From assembly GCF_000340885.1 (NCBI RefSeq), contig NC_020291.1, forward strand, positions 1,983,001 to 2,047,000: a stretch of 64,000 bases of DNA, written 5' to 3'. The position numbers and the translations under genes were made by a program. Source of the DNA: Clostridium saccharoperbutylacetonicum N1-4(HMT) (GTDB lineage Bacteria; Bacillota; Clostridia; Clostridiales; Clostridiaceae). Below the pieces are notes generated by a model. It did no database searches, was not told the origin of the DNA, and saw nothing but the letters and a program-made list of their open reading frames with translations. This document shows, one piece after another, positions 23,454 to 32,419 of the stretch (positions are counted from its first letter, which is position 1; each line of letters opens with the position of its first letter).

Positions 23454-23991
23454 TTAAGTATGGTGTTGTACTTTAAAGGAAGCAAAATTTCATGAATCTA
23501 ATATCAACTCTTTAAAGATGAATAAAAAATAATATTGTTTTGAGAAGGATTAGTGGAAGGTGGAATAATCTCAACTACAATATGAGTTGGAGTAGCAACT
23601 GCAGCAGTTGTTGGAACAGCTATAGGTTTAGATGGTGCAGCAATAAAATAAGTAATGGAGAAAACGGTATTGACGAACAATGATATAAATGGACTAGAGG
23701 ATATCATTAGATTAGATAAGAGACTTTTTAGAATAAATATATAACTACTATTTATGTTATAATTGAATTTGATTGGGAAGTTATTGCATGGTAGGGATAA
23801 AAATCTAATTTTTAGAAATTTTTAAAATCATACCTATACTTTGGGTTGCAAAGTATTAATTTCGTTCTTTTTAACATACTTTACTGGATAACAATGCTTA
23901 GAGTTAGTGTTAAAGGTTGAAAGTGAGGATATGATATGCGTATAAAAGCTTATAGTTAAGAGGTAGTATTTATCGTTTATGGGGGAAAACA
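23454..23991. other. 538-bp intergenic region, no supported gene
   Basis: The stretch upstream of the SUKH gene contains short open runs only. One, near 23570-23650, would encode GVATAAVVGTAIGLDGAAIK before a stop; it has no SD and no initiation codon in frame close by. No promoter or RNA could be fixed with confidence. Confidence 0.4.
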
Positions 23992-24834
23992 ATGGAGAAG
24001 TTTAAAAGTGATATTACAAAAAGGGAGCAAATGATTTTGCTCTTAAAAAAGTCAGGGTGGTATGAGGGGCGTCAGGTAGATATCTTAGGATTTGAACAAC
24101 AATGTAATGAGTTAGGAATAGAGCTATTTGATAGTGCTAAAAAGTTTCTAGAAGAATTTATGGGAATAGACAAGTATGTAGAATTTAAATCTATTCACCC
24201 ATGTGAGGAAGTTAAAGACTGGGACTATGACTATACATTTGATTTTAGAACAAATCCTCATGATAGAATATGGTGGAAACAATATCGAGAAATTTTAAAT
24301 TTTGTTGAAGAAGAGTGTTTTTATTTGGGGATGTCAGGATATTACTATTCTGCTGCAGTAGCAATAGGTCGCTCAGGAAAATTATATTTTAAACATGATT
24401 ATAATGATAAGATTCAAGTATTCGATGATTTGATAGACAGCATGCTTAGTGAATTAGACGACATGAATATAATAACTTCATCATTATATAAAGTTAAAGA
24501 AGATGAACATTATTACAATAAAAGTTTTATTATTGCTGATGATGTTGTAGAGTTTGAAAGAATATATGGAATTGATTTAGACAAATTTAATACTGAAACC
24601 TATGATGTGTTAGAAAAGGTATATCAAAGTTTGCCATCTTATATTGAAAGTCCAATATTTCTTCCTCGTTGGTATGGAGATGAGGAAAAAGAAGATAGAT
24701 ATTTTATAACAGTTACATATGATATGGAAGGAGTGCAGTTTTTTGGGAAATTGCCTATAGATGATTTTTTCCAATGGGAAAATAAATTACATGAGTTAAT
24801 ACAGATAGAAAAATTTCCGTTTAAATATAATTAG
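23992..24834 (+). CDS. SUKH-3-type immunity protein (orphan)
   Basis: In the 280-aa protein, residues ~10-150 match the SUKH-3 immunity fold: ILLLKKSGWYEGRQVDI, LGIELFDSAKKFLEEFMGI and VAIGRSGKLYF. The remaining ~130 residues (with ESPIFLPRWYGDEEKEDRYF) form a second, unassigned acidic domain. SUKH proteins neutralise secreted polymorphic toxins. No toxin gene is seen within the window, so this is an orphan immunity gene or is used against toxins of other cells. An SNoaL-like gene follows 58 bp downstream. Confidence 0.7.
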   Translation: MEKFKSDITKREQMILLLKKSGWYEGRQVDILGFEQQCNELGIELFDSAKKFLEEFMGIDKYVEFKSIHPCEEVKDWDYDYTFDFRTNPHDRIWWKQYREILNFVEEECFYLGMSGYYYSAAVAIGRSGKLYFKHDYNDKIQVFDDLIDSMLSELDDMNIITSSLYKVKEDEHYYNKSFIIADDVVEFERIYGIDLDKFNTETYDVLEKVYQSLPSYIESPIFLPRWYGDEEKEDRYFITVTYDMEGVQFFGKLPIDDFFQWENKLHELIQIEKFPFKYN

Positions 24835-24892
24835 CAAAGTAAAAGAAAATTAATAATTGAAACACATATAAAAAGAAAGCAAGGAGAATAAG

Positions 24893-25228
24893 ATGAATCC
24901 AGAAGAAATAGTTAAAAAGCAATTGGATTTTTATAATAAGCATGATTTAGAAGGCTTTGTGTCTACTTATCATAATGAGGTTGAAATTTATAATTTAATA
25001 GATAATTCAATTATGATAAAAGGTAAAGAACAATTAAAGAATAGCTATAGAGAAAGATTTGAAGTGTTAAAGGTTTATGCAGAGATAGAAAATCGAATTG
25101 TTATAGGAAATAAAGTAATTGATCATGAATATGTAACTGGCTTGGAAAAAGATGCAATAAAAAAAGCTGTTGCAATTTATGAAATTGAGAATAATTTAAT
25201 AAAAAGAGTTTGGTTTATTTTTGAATAA
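24893..25228 (+). CDS. SnoaL-like / NTF2-fold protein
   Basis: The 111-aa protein shows the cone-shaped NTF2 fold pattern: VKKQLDFYNKHDLEGFVSTY, NEVEIYNLIDNS, then GKEQLKNSYRERFE and an EHEYVTG-like strand (IDHEYVTGLEK). The family covers steroid isomerases, polyketide cyclases and unassigned binders. It has an SD (AAGGAG) and follows the SUKH gene, possibly in one transcript. No function can be assigned. Confidence 0.75.
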   Translation: MNPEEIVKKQLDFYNKHDLEGFVSTYHNEVEIYNLIDNSIMIKGKEQLKNSYRERFEVLKVYAEIENRIVIGNKVIDHEYVTGLEKDAIKKAVAIYEIENNLIKRVWFIFE

Positions 25229-25445
25229 ATTAAACAAAAAATAATTAAGTATACTTACCGTATTATTCAGAAAATGAATTTTGCGGTATTTTTATATGAA
25301 AATTAAATAATATGATGTTTATCTTAAAGAATTAATTAAAGGTTTGTAAGCAATTTAAGGATACAATAACTATTAATAATTGAGAACTTAAAAGAATGCA
25401 TAGTTCTATTAGTAAAGAAAATACTAATAGGAAGAGGTGAAGGAT

Positions 25446-25766
25446 ATGCAAATAAAGAAATTTTTAATAGTGCTTTTAGTATTTTTATTTATATTTGGGG
25501 AAGTTGCTCAAGCAGAACCGATTCCTACTTCAACTACTTTAAAAAAAGGTATATATGATATTTCACCTGAACACAAAGGGTATTATCGCAATATTAAACT
25601 TATAACTCCAGATAAACCTGTTACTATTACATTACTTAACTCTAAAGGTGCTCAGATATTGTTTGCGATACTTAGTAATGAAAATGACTATATAAAATTT
25701 GGACCTATAGAAATTGGAGAGATATTAATTGTAACTGGTGAAGGAGAAATATCTGTAATTCATTAA
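25446..25766 (+). CDS. Small secreted protein of unknown function
   Basis: The ATG at 25446 has SD GAAGAGG at 8 nt; a GTG at 25437 overlaps the SD and was not chosen. The 106-aa product begins with a signal peptide (MQIKKFLIVLLVFLFIFGEV, cleavage likely after AQA). The mature part is a short beta-rich domain, KKGIYDISPEHKGYYRNIKL...VTITLLNSKGAQILF, reminiscent of small carbohydrate- or surface-associated domains. No family was recognised. It is expected outside the membrane. Confidence 0.65.
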   Translation: MQIKKFLIVLLVFLFIFGEVAQAEPIPTSTTLKKGIYDISPEHKGYYRNIKLITPDKPVTITLLNSKGAQILFAILSNENDYIKFGPIEIGEILIVTGEGEISVIH

Positions 25767-25858
25767 GAGTAGATTCTTATTCTTTTATAAATTTCTATAA
25801 CACTTTTTGTAAATTATTGATTTGCAATTAATCAAATAAAAAAGAAATAATAGGAATT

Positions 25859-25900
25859 GAATGTGCCATAATGTAATTATAAATTACGGCGCATTTTTCT
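25859..25900 (+). terminator. Probable terminator
   Basis: AATGTGCC and GGCGCATT pair around an inner TGTAATT/AATTACG stem, followed by TTTTTC. It closes the small secreted protein gene. Confidence 0.65.
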
Positions 25901-25999
25901 TTCAGAATTATTTTTGAGGTTGTTGGTTACTAAATTAAAATAATATAATTTAAATGTAGTATATAATAACTTACAGAAATTTATTTGGGAGATGGTTAA

Positions 26000-26656
26000 A
26001 TGGAATTAGAGGAAATGAGTAGTTTTTTCAATAGCAGAGCTAAAAACTATGAGCAACATATGATGAATAATATTGAGGGAGTAAATGAACTTTATAGTGA
26101 AATTGCAAAATTAATACCAAAAATAAATGAACTGAATTTGCTTGATTTAGGATGTGGGACAGGTTTAGAGTTAGATGAAATTTTTAAAATTAATTCAACA
26201 GTTAAAGTCACAGGGATTGATTTAGCTGAGAATATGATGGAAAAAATAAAACAAAAGCATAATGATAAATTAAACCAACTTAATCTCATTGTTGGTAACT
26301 ACTTTGATTATGATATTGGAACATGTATGTTTGATTGTGCTTTATCTGTGGAAACTCTTCATCATTTTACACATGAAGAAAAGATTAATTTGTATAAGAA
26401 GATTTTCAAAAGTTTAAAGCAGAATGGTTTTTATATTGAAGCGGATTATATGGCGCCAAGTCAAGAATATGAGGATTACCACTTCAATGAAAATAGAAGA
26501 ATTCGCTCAAAATTAGGGATAACTGAGGGCTTCTATCACTATGATACTCCGTGTACTGTAGAAAATCAGATACAAATGCTGCAGAAGGCTGGGTTTAAAT
26601 CTGTAGAAAAAGTTTGGGAATATACTAACACTGTTATTTTGTTAGCAAAAAAATAG
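26000..26656 (+). CDS. Class I SAM-dependent methyltransferase
   Basis: The 218-aa protein has motif I LLDLGCGTGLELDEI at ~residues 45-59, the acidic loop GIDLAENMMEKI and the post-I region CALSVETLHHFTHEEK, all from the Methyltransf_25/11 group. The target is a small molecule of unknown type. It is monocistronic: upstream there is a terminator, downstream a terminator at 26708. Confidence 0.88.
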   Translation: MELEEMSSFFNSRAKNYEQHMMNNIEGVNELYSEIAKLIPKINELNLLDLGCGTGLELDEIFKINSTVKVTGIDLAENMMEKIKQKHNDKLNQLNLIVGNYFDYDIGTCMFDCALSVETLHHFTHEEKINLYKKIFKSLKQNGFYIEADYMAPSQEYEDYHFNENRRIRSKLGITEGFYHYDTPCTVENQIQMLQKAGFKSVEKVWEYTNTVILLAKK

Positions 26657-26707
26657 TTTGGTTGTAATTTGAAGATTAATCTTAAAATATCTCTTTTTAG
26701 ATTGATT

Positions 26708-26745
26708 ACTTCTACTATAGCAAAAATATAGTAGAAGTTTTTTTC
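26708..26745 (+). terminator. Rho-independent terminator
   Basis: ACTTCTACTATA (26708-26719) pairs exactly with TATAGTAGAAGT (26727-26738), followed by a run of T. Confidence 0.88.
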
Positions 26746-26920
26746 TGTACTATACTTCATTTTTGCATCTTTGTGGATGAGTAATTATATAGCCGCAGGC
26801 GTTATATTTAGATTCGGTATTGTTCATAATATTATTTCATATCAAAACTTGTTCTCAGATGACTAGTCATATTAATACAGTAAATCACAAAAATGTTCTT
26901 TGTAACTGTATAAGGCTACA

Positions 26921-26940
26921 TTTACAAAATATGTTATAAT
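26921..26940 (+). promoter_or_regulatory. Extended -10 promoter (recurrent box)
   Basis: TTTACAAAATATGTTATAAT is identical to the box at 12609-12628 and lies 109 bp upstream of the FabH gene. The intervening leader is unusually AT-rich. Confidence 0.6.
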
Positions 26941-27048
26941 TAATTTGATATAGTAATTTATTAGATAAAGTATTTGATTAAGATAAATTAAGAATAGCAT
27001 TTTATAAAAATTATTATATTAATATTTGCATAATTAAGGAAGTGTAAT

Positions 27049-28017
27049 ATGGGAATACAAATAATTTCAGCTGGTAGTTGTTTACCTGAATTAATAGTAA
27101 CAAATGACGATTTATCAAAATTTCTAGATACTAGTGATGAATGGATAAGTACCCGTACTGGTATCAGACAACGTCATATTGCTACAAATGAAACTACCAC
27201 AGATTTAGGAGTAAATGCAGCTAAAATAGCTTTAGAGAATAGTGGATTATCATGTAATGATATTGATTTAGTTATATGTGCTACTGGAACACCAGATGTA
27301 TGTGTACCAACAGTAGCAGCAAACATAAAAAAAGAATTAGGTATAGAAAGTGCTCCTGCATTTGACATGAATACTAATTGTTCTAGTTTTGTATATGCTA
27401 TAACAGTTGCAGAGAGTTTAATGAAAAATTGTAACTATAAAAATGCAATTGTTGTTGGTGCTGATGTAAATAGTCAAATTTTAGATTGGGAAGATAGAGG
27501 AACAGCAGTACTTTTTGGTGATGGAGCTGGTGCAGTAGTATTATCAAACACTGAAAGCAAAGGGATTCTTTCCACCTATTTAGATTGTGTTATAGACAAG
27601 GACAATTCCCTTGCATGTAATAATAAAATAGAATCAACTCCATTTTTTGAGGCAGATTCTGAAAGAAATACAAAGGTAGTGATGAGTGGAAAGAGTGTTA
27701 TGAGGTTTGCAACTAAGGCATTTTCAGAAGCAGTTAATGCAGTTGTAGAGAAAGCTGGCATTTCAGTAGAGGATATTAAATTAATAATTCCACATCAAGC
27801 AAATTTAAGGATTTTAAAAGCAGCTGCTAATAAGATGAATATAGATGAAAAAAATATATATGTAAATATAGATAAAGCATCAAATACCCAAGCAGCAACT
27901 ATTCCAATTGCATTACATGAAATTTTAAGCAAGAATATGATAAGCAGAGGTGATATTGTTCTATTTGTAGCTTTTGGAGCGGGACTTTCATCGGGAGCAG
28001 TATTACTAGAGTGGTAA
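27049..28017 (+). CDS. fabH: Beta-ketoacyl-ACP synthase III (FabH-type)
   Basis: The 322-aa thiolase-fold protein contains all three catalytic residues: Cys in DMNTNCSSFVYAI (~112), His in LIIPHQANLRI and Asn in DKASNTQAATI. The N-terminal STRTGIRQRHIATNETT and C-terminal FGAGLSSGAVLLEW are typical of KAS III, which condenses acetyl-CoA with malonyl-ACP. It stands alone, not in a fab operon, so it may be an accessory synthase for a special primer rather than the housekeeping enzyme. The gene symbol is by homology only. Confidence 0.88.
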   Translation: MGIQIISAGSCLPELIVTNDDLSKFLDTSDEWISTRTGIRQRHIATNETTTDLGVNAAKIALENSGLSCNDIDLVICATGTPDVCVPTVAANIKKELGIESAPAFDMNTNCSSFVYAITVAESLMKNCNYKNAIVVGADVNSQILDWEDRGTAVLFGDGAGAVVLSNTESKGILSTYLDCVIDKDNSLACNNKIESTPFFEADSERNTKVVMSGKSVMRFATKAFSEAVNAVVEKAGISVEDIKLIIPHQANLRILKAAANKMNIDEKNIYVNIDKASNTQAATIPIALHEILSKNMISRGDIVLFVAFGAGLSSGAVLLEW

Positions 28018-28186
28018 TGCATGAAATATTAAATTCCATGAGAATATGGAATGACTTGTGTAATTGAATAATTTGATATGTTATATATTTCTTATGAAAC
28101 ACTACAACCAGATGATATTATCTTTCTAGTTTATAACTAAAAATGATAATACACATAGTTTTATAGTAAGGAAAAATTTAATCATA

Positions 28187-28741
28187 TCACTGGTGAGTCA
28201 ATTGTTCTCGCTCTAGTAGCTGCAATACCTGCTCAGCCATATATTCTGCAGGATAAGGCATTGAGTTTACAATCCACCATTCCATTGCACCAACAGCAGC
28301 TGAAGCAACATATTGCACCAGTATTTCCTTTCTTATATTTTGATTACTTCCAGTCATATCTAGGTGCTTTTCTATCTGCTTAATAGCGAGTGTTAAAAGA
28401 CGCTCTCTAAAAATAGGCATGGATTTGTTAGTTAGCATATTGGAATAGAAAAAGGCATGCTGCTCAAGGTATCGAAATGTATTAAGTAGCGAAGCTTTTG
28501 GGGCAACATTGCTAGTTTCTCCATCTGACAAGCAACTTTCACATAATTCGTTTAAATGAGTATCTATACATTGATTCAGCAGATCAAATTTGTCCTCATA
28601 GTGCAAATATACAGTTCCACGGTTTACATTTGCTTCTTCTGCAATTTCGTTAATGGTTATCCTTTCAAAATCTTTTTCTGACATGAGCTTGATAAAGGCA
28701 CCCATAATGGCCTGTTTTGACTTTATAATACGTCTATCCAT
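28187..28741 (-). CDS. TetR/AcrR family transcriptional regulator
   Basis: The 184-aa protein has the TetR helix-turn-helix near the N-terminus (IMGAFIKLMSEKDFERITI...EEANVNRGTVYLHYEDKFDLL). The C-terminal part matches the TetR_C_8-like group (TFRYLEQHAFFYSNMLTNK). It is divergent from the EFR1 gene at 28924 and could control it. No perfect palindrome is seen in the 182-bp gap. A 28018-28186 gap on the other side contains nothing recognisable. Confidence 0.9.
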   Translation of the reverse strand: MDRRIIKSKQAIMGAFIKLMSEKDFERITINEIAEEANVNRGTVYLHYEDKFDLLNQCIDTHLNELCESCLSDGETSNVAPKASLLNTFRYLEQHAFFYSNMLTNKSMPIFRERLLTLAIKQIEKHLDMTGSNQNIRKEILVQYVASAAVGAMEWWIVNSMPYPAEYMAEQVLQLLEREQLTHQ

Positions 28742-28923
28742 AAAGATATCTCCTCGTCTTAAAAAATTTCGTGATATTCAACATTCAGTTGTATTTTGTT
28801 CATTAATAAACAAATCTGACTTTTTTAACTATTGAATTGCACTAGCATAGTTGATAAATTAATTATATTGAACAGATGTTGAAAAATCAACGAGAATTCA
28901 AATAAAGAAAGGCGGACGTTAAC

Positions 28924-29688
28924 TTGAAGATATTTTATTTTACTGCTACAGGGAATAGTTTATATGTTGCAAAAAAGATTGGTGGAGAATTGTATTCAAT
29001 ACCTCAGATGATAAAGGCAGGAGAATATGAATTTGAGGATGAAGCTATAGGTTTTGTATTTCCTTGTCATGGATTCGGAATGGCAAAAATAGTTAGTAAT
29101 TTTATCAAAAAGTCAAAATTTAAAGCTGATTACTTTTTTGCAATTATGACATATGGTGCTAAACCATTCTCAGGACTGAGGCATATTGAACTTGTAGCCG
29201 AAGAATCTGGTATCAAGTTCAACTATACAAATGAAATACTGATGGTTGATAATTTCCTTTCAGCATTTAAGATGGAGGAGGAAATAATAAATAAGAACCC
29301 AGAAGATATTGATGAAAGGCTTAATAAAATAATAGCTGATATTACAAATAGACGAAAATCTCTTGTAACAAAAGGAGTAGCATCCAATATTCTATCTAAA
29401 TGCGGCCGTGGGCTGGCTGATAAACTTAGTAATAATTTTGCAGCTAAGCGATTTATAGTTAATGATAATTGTACTAGCTGTAAAATATGCGAAAAAGTTT
29501 GTCCTGCAAATAATATTAAAGTTGAGAATAAACCTAAGTTTTTAAGTAGATGTGAAACATGCCTAGCCTGTATACATCATTGTCCACAAAATGCAATACA
29601 CATGAAATCTGAGAAAAGCAAAGCAAGATTTATAAATCAAAATGTTAAGCTTAAAGAATTAATTGATTCTAATAATCAAGCTTATTAA
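28924..29688 (+). CDS. EFR1-type ferredoxin-flavodoxin protein
   Basis: The 254-aa protein begins at a TTG (SD AAAGGCGG) with KIFYFTATGNSLYVAKKIG, a flavodoxin loop, followed by GFVFPCHGFGMAKIV. The C-terminal dicluster ferredoxin has CTSCKICEKVCPANNI and CETCLACIHHCP. It resembles the protein at 13391-14164 in architecture. It is divergent from a TetR gene and followed by a terminator at 29794. Likely role: electron transfer between ferredoxin and flavin partners. Confidence 0.9.
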   Translation: MKIFYFTATGNSLYVAKKIGGELYSIPQMIKAGEYEFEDEAIGFVFPCHGFGMAKIVSNFIKKSKFKADYFFAIMTYGAKPFSGLRHIELVAEESGIKFNYTNEILMVDNFLSAFKMEEEIINKNPEDIDERLNKIIADITNRRKSLVTKGVASNILSKCGRGLADKLSNNFAAKRFIVNDNCTSCKICEKVCPANNIKVENKPKFLSRCETCLACIHHCPQNAIHMKSEKSKARFINQNVKLKELIDSNNQAY

Positions 29689-29793
29689 GAAGCACAAAAT
29701 AATAAGTCAGAAATATTAGGATGAGCAGATAAAGATATGCCCTATAATTATTAATTAAGTGAAGATACATTAATTCAAAAAGAGCAGTAAATT

Positions 29794-29850
29794 GAAACCT
29801 AAACATGGATAAATACTATTATAGTATATATTTATGTTTAGGTTCATTTT
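29794..29850 (+). terminator. Probable terminator
   Basis: GAACCTAAACAT-like arm (29794-29805) pairs with ATGTTTAGGTTC (29834-29845), with an internal TACTAT/ATAGTA helix, then CATTTTAT. Confidence 0.65.
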
Positions 29851-29909
29851 ATTATAGGAGTTATTTATTAACTATGTGTTTATAATAACAAACCAGTTAT
29901 ATATAAATT

Positions 29910-29963
29910 CACGATATATATTCTAAAGAATATGTGTCTAAAATGCGATGGAGAGTGATTTTA
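29910..29963 (+). other. Conserved two-hairpin element, copy A
   Basis: This 53-nt stretch shares about 80% identity with 36314-36370. It can fold as ATATTC-TAAA-GAATAT and then CTAAAAT...ATTTTAG closing a loop with GGAGAGTG. It lies about 270 bp upstream of the ABC transporter gene, outside any reading frame. Unassigned; a cis-acting RNA or DNA element. Confidence 0.5.
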
Positions 29964-30110
29964 GATATGGTTATGAAATTGGTAAGCTAATATAGTTTGG
30001 ATGAAACGGAAGTGTTCTCTAGATTTAAGGCAGTGAGGAGAAAATAGCTTAATTAATCTGGGATATAAGAATGATGAGAATAATAAATAAAAAAATACAA
30101 ATATTTAGTA

Positions 30111-30182
30111 TTGCGTTTTATAATTTCCAGTGTTATACTTCATTTAAGGTACTGCAGTACCTTAAATGAAGTATAATACTGG
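30111..30182 (+). promoter_or_regulatory. Promoter and 56-bp near-perfect palindrome of the ABC/TetR operon
   Basis: TTGCGT (30111-30116), 17 bp and TATACT (30134-30139) form a promoter. A palindrome runs 30127-30182 with 28-bp arms, one mismatch and no spacer, centred on GTACTG|CAGTAC. The -10 is inside the left arm. The right arm ends at the SD of the first gene. It is the likely operator of the TetR protein encoded at the end of the same operon, and its RNA would fold over the ribosome-binding site. Confidence 0.8.
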
Positions 30183-30195
30183 AGGTGTTTGAGTT

Positions 30196-31119
30196 TTGCC
30201 AATAATACAAACGAAGAAGTTAACAAAGAGTTATGGCTCGAAAAATAGTGTGTATGACATTAATCTGACTGCTAATGAAGGTGAAATATATGGTTTTTTA
30301 GGCTTAAACGGTGCAGGAAAAACAACTACAATGAGGATGTTGCTTAAAATGATTAATCCTACATCTGGTGAAATTTATTACTCTGGACAATCAATTTCAA
30401 AGCTGTCTTCTGAATTTTGGAATCAGGTTGGGTACTTAATTGAAACACCACATGCTTATCCAAACTTTACTGTAGAAGAAAATCTTATATTGTATGCAAA
30501 GCAAAGACTAATACCCGATTCAGAAATTAAGAAACGAATTGGTGACATTTCACAGCAGTTATTGCTAGATAATTACCTACAGGCTAAGGTAAAAGAGCTT
30601 TCCTTAGGAAACAATCAGAAAATTGGATTAGCAAAGGCGCTTATTCATAAACCAAAGATTCTTTTGTTAGATGAACCAACAAATGGATTAGATCCGGAGG
30701 GGCTTGTAGTTGTTCGTAATTCTCTATTAGAAATGGCTAAAAATGGGACAACCATTTTTATATCAAGCCATCTATTAGATGAGATGGAAAAGCTGGTAAG
30801 TCGAATTGGTATATTAGTTCATGGGTGTCTGCTACGGGAATTAAACTTTTCAGAATTTGAAACCTGCAGAGAATCCAAGCTTTACATAAAAACGGAGGGC
30901 TCCAGCAAGAAGCTTGCACATTACCTTGCTACAAAAAGCTTGGAATTCACATCAGTAAGTGAAGAGGAAGTACTTGTTTCGGATATATCTATTAACCAAT
31001 ATTCTGATTTATTACAGCAGTTAGAAAATCAGAAATTGAATCCAATGATTTTTCAACCTGTAAATGAAAGCTTGGAAGAATTCTTTCTTAGAACTATTAA
31101 GGAGGGCAAATCATTATGA
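30196..31119 (+). CDS. ABC transporter ATP-binding protein (bacitracin/lantibiotic export type)
   Basis: The 307-aa ATPase has Walker A GLNGAGKTTT, signature LSLGNNQKIGLAK (Asn replacing the usual Gly-Gln order), Walker B ILLLDEPTNGLDPEG and the switch His in FISSHLLDEM. A 90-aa C-terminal extension is typical of BcrA/NatA-type ATPases. It starts at a TTG with SD GGAGGTG directly after a 56-bp palindrome. It overlaps the permease gene by 4 bp (ATGA), so the two are coupled. Substrate: probably an amphipathic drug or peptide. Confidence 0.9.
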   Translation: MPIIQTKKLTKSYGSKNSVYDINLTANEGEIYGFLGLNGAGKTTTMRMLLKMINPTSGEIYYSGQSISKLSSEFWNQVGYLIETPHAYPNFTVEENLILYAKQRLIPDSEIKKRIGDISQQLLLDNYLQAKVKELSLGNNQKIGLAKALIHKPKILLLDEPTNGLDPEGLVVVRNSLLEMAKNGTTIFISSHLLDEMEKLVSRIGILVHGCLLRELNFSEFETCRESKLYIKTEGSSKKLAHYLATKSLEFTSVSEEEVLVSDISINQYSDLLQQLENQKLNPMIFQPVNESLEEFFLRTIKEGKSL

Positions 31120-31814
31120 AACAGATATGGTCGGTGACTAAAATTGAGTTTTATAAAATAAGACGAGGTCATATACCAATTTACATTCTAGCTTTTTATA
31201 GCTTTTTGTTACTTATCCATATGCAAGATAAGACGTGGGGAGAATTTTTGAAAAATACTTTTTTTATGTATTCTACTGTTATTGGATTAATGGGTTTTGG
31301 TATTTTAAGCAGTTGGGTATTTGGTAGAGAGTATCAGGATCAAACTTTTAAAGATCTTTTATCATTGCCAATTTCTCGTACAAGTTTAGTATGTGCAAAG
31401 TTTTTTGCTTTAGGATTATGTTTTTTAGGTATAACGGTATTAGCAATTGGTGCGACATTTGCTATAGGTTCTTGCTTAGATTTGAAAAATTTTGATGTGC
31501 TATTGACTGGAAATCTTTTAAAAAGGTTAGGGATAGCAACACTCTATAATTCTGGTCTTAGTTTTCTATTTCCTCTTATCGCCAGCATGACAAGAGGAAT
31601 ATTGGCTCCTGTTAGTACTTCTTTTGGAGCTGTAATTGTAGCTGCTATTTTTGGATCACAGCCTCTAGGGCGTTATATCCCGTGGACAATTTCTGGAATA
31701 TATTTAAACAATCCTGAGCTTATTAATTGGATCAGTAAATTGACGATTTTTGTTATTCTATTTATTGGTGTTTATGGTACTATATTATGGTGGAATTATG
31801 TAGACCAAAAGTAG
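31116..31814 (+). CDS. ABC transporter permease
   Basis: The 232-aa protein has about six transmembrane segments and the N-terminal MKQIWSVTKIEFYKIRRGHIPI typical of ABC-2-type (BcrB-like) permeases. A GREYQDQTFKDLLSLPISRT loop is conserved in the family. It overlaps the ATPase gene by 4 bp. The TetR gene follows 11 bp after its stop. Confidence 0.88.
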   Translation: MKQIWSVTKIEFYKIRRGHIPIYILAFYSFLLLIHMQDKTWGEFLKNTFFMYSTVIGLMGFGILSSWVFGREYQDQTFKDLLSLPISRTSLVCAKFFALGLCFLGITVLAIGATFAIGSCLDLKNFDVLLTGNLLKRLGIATLYNSGLSFLFPLIASMTRGILAPVSTSFGAVIVAAIFGSQPLGRYIPWTISGIYLNNPELINWISKLTIFVILFIGVYGTILWWNYVDQK

Positions 31815-31825
31815 GAGGTTTTATC

Positions 31826-32419
31826 ATGAACGACAATGTTAGTAGACGCCGAGGCGCTATACTTGAAAATGCGATTTTAGATGAGGCTTGGTTATTGCTT
31901 AATCAAATAGGATATAGCAAATTGACTATGGATGACGTAGCTCGTGCTGCAAAGACCAATAAAAACGCTATTTATCGCCGATGGCCACAAAAATGTCATC
32001 TTATTCTTGCTGCTGTAGAGCGAAAAGCACCACCAATAGAATTAGAAATCAGTGATTATGGTTCATTAAGAGAAGATTTAATTGCTCTATTTAAGGTTTT
32101 AGATCCAATTTTTGAAATTATCAGACCTGAGGATCTACGAGAGGTGATTTCAGATAAGTTTTCCGATACTACATCTTACGATTTATTTAGTATTGTTAAT
32201 CACGATAATGGTATCCGTAAATTAATGGAAATCATTATAACGCGGGCTAATCAGCGCAAGGAAATTTCACTTTCAATAGATGATATTTCTGAAAAGGCTT
32301 TAAATTTGCCTACTTTACTAATTATCAATGAAATTGTATTATATGGAAGGCCTAATGAGGCGAGTAGTGAGGAGATTATTGATAATATTTTGCTGCCAAT
32401 ATATAAAGTACATAAATAA
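31826..32419 (+). CDS. TetR family regulator of the ABC operon
   Basis: The 197-aa protein starts at ATG 31826 (SD TAGGAGG, 31812-31818); an earlier in-frame start within the permease gene has no SD. The helix-turn-helix is at ~15-60: ILDEAWLLLNQIGYSKLTM...AAKTNKNAIYRRWPQKCHLI, with the RRWP form of the AcrR/TetR_C_11-like group. As the last gene of the operon it can repress its own promoter through the 56-bp palindrome. Confidence 0.9.
   Translation: MNDNVSRRRGAILENAILDEAWLLLNQIGYSKLTMDDVARAAKTNKNAIYRRWPQKCHLILAAVERKAPPIELEISDYGSLREDLIALFKVLDPIFEIIRPEDLREVISDKFSDTTSYDLFSIVNHDNGIRKLMEIIITRANQRKEISLSIDDISEKALNLPTLLIINEIVLYGRPNEASSEEIIDNILLPIYKVHK

Noticed and set aside
23504..23707. 67-codon minus-strand frame
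   Set aside because: Low-complexity composition and no SD; no similarity recognised.
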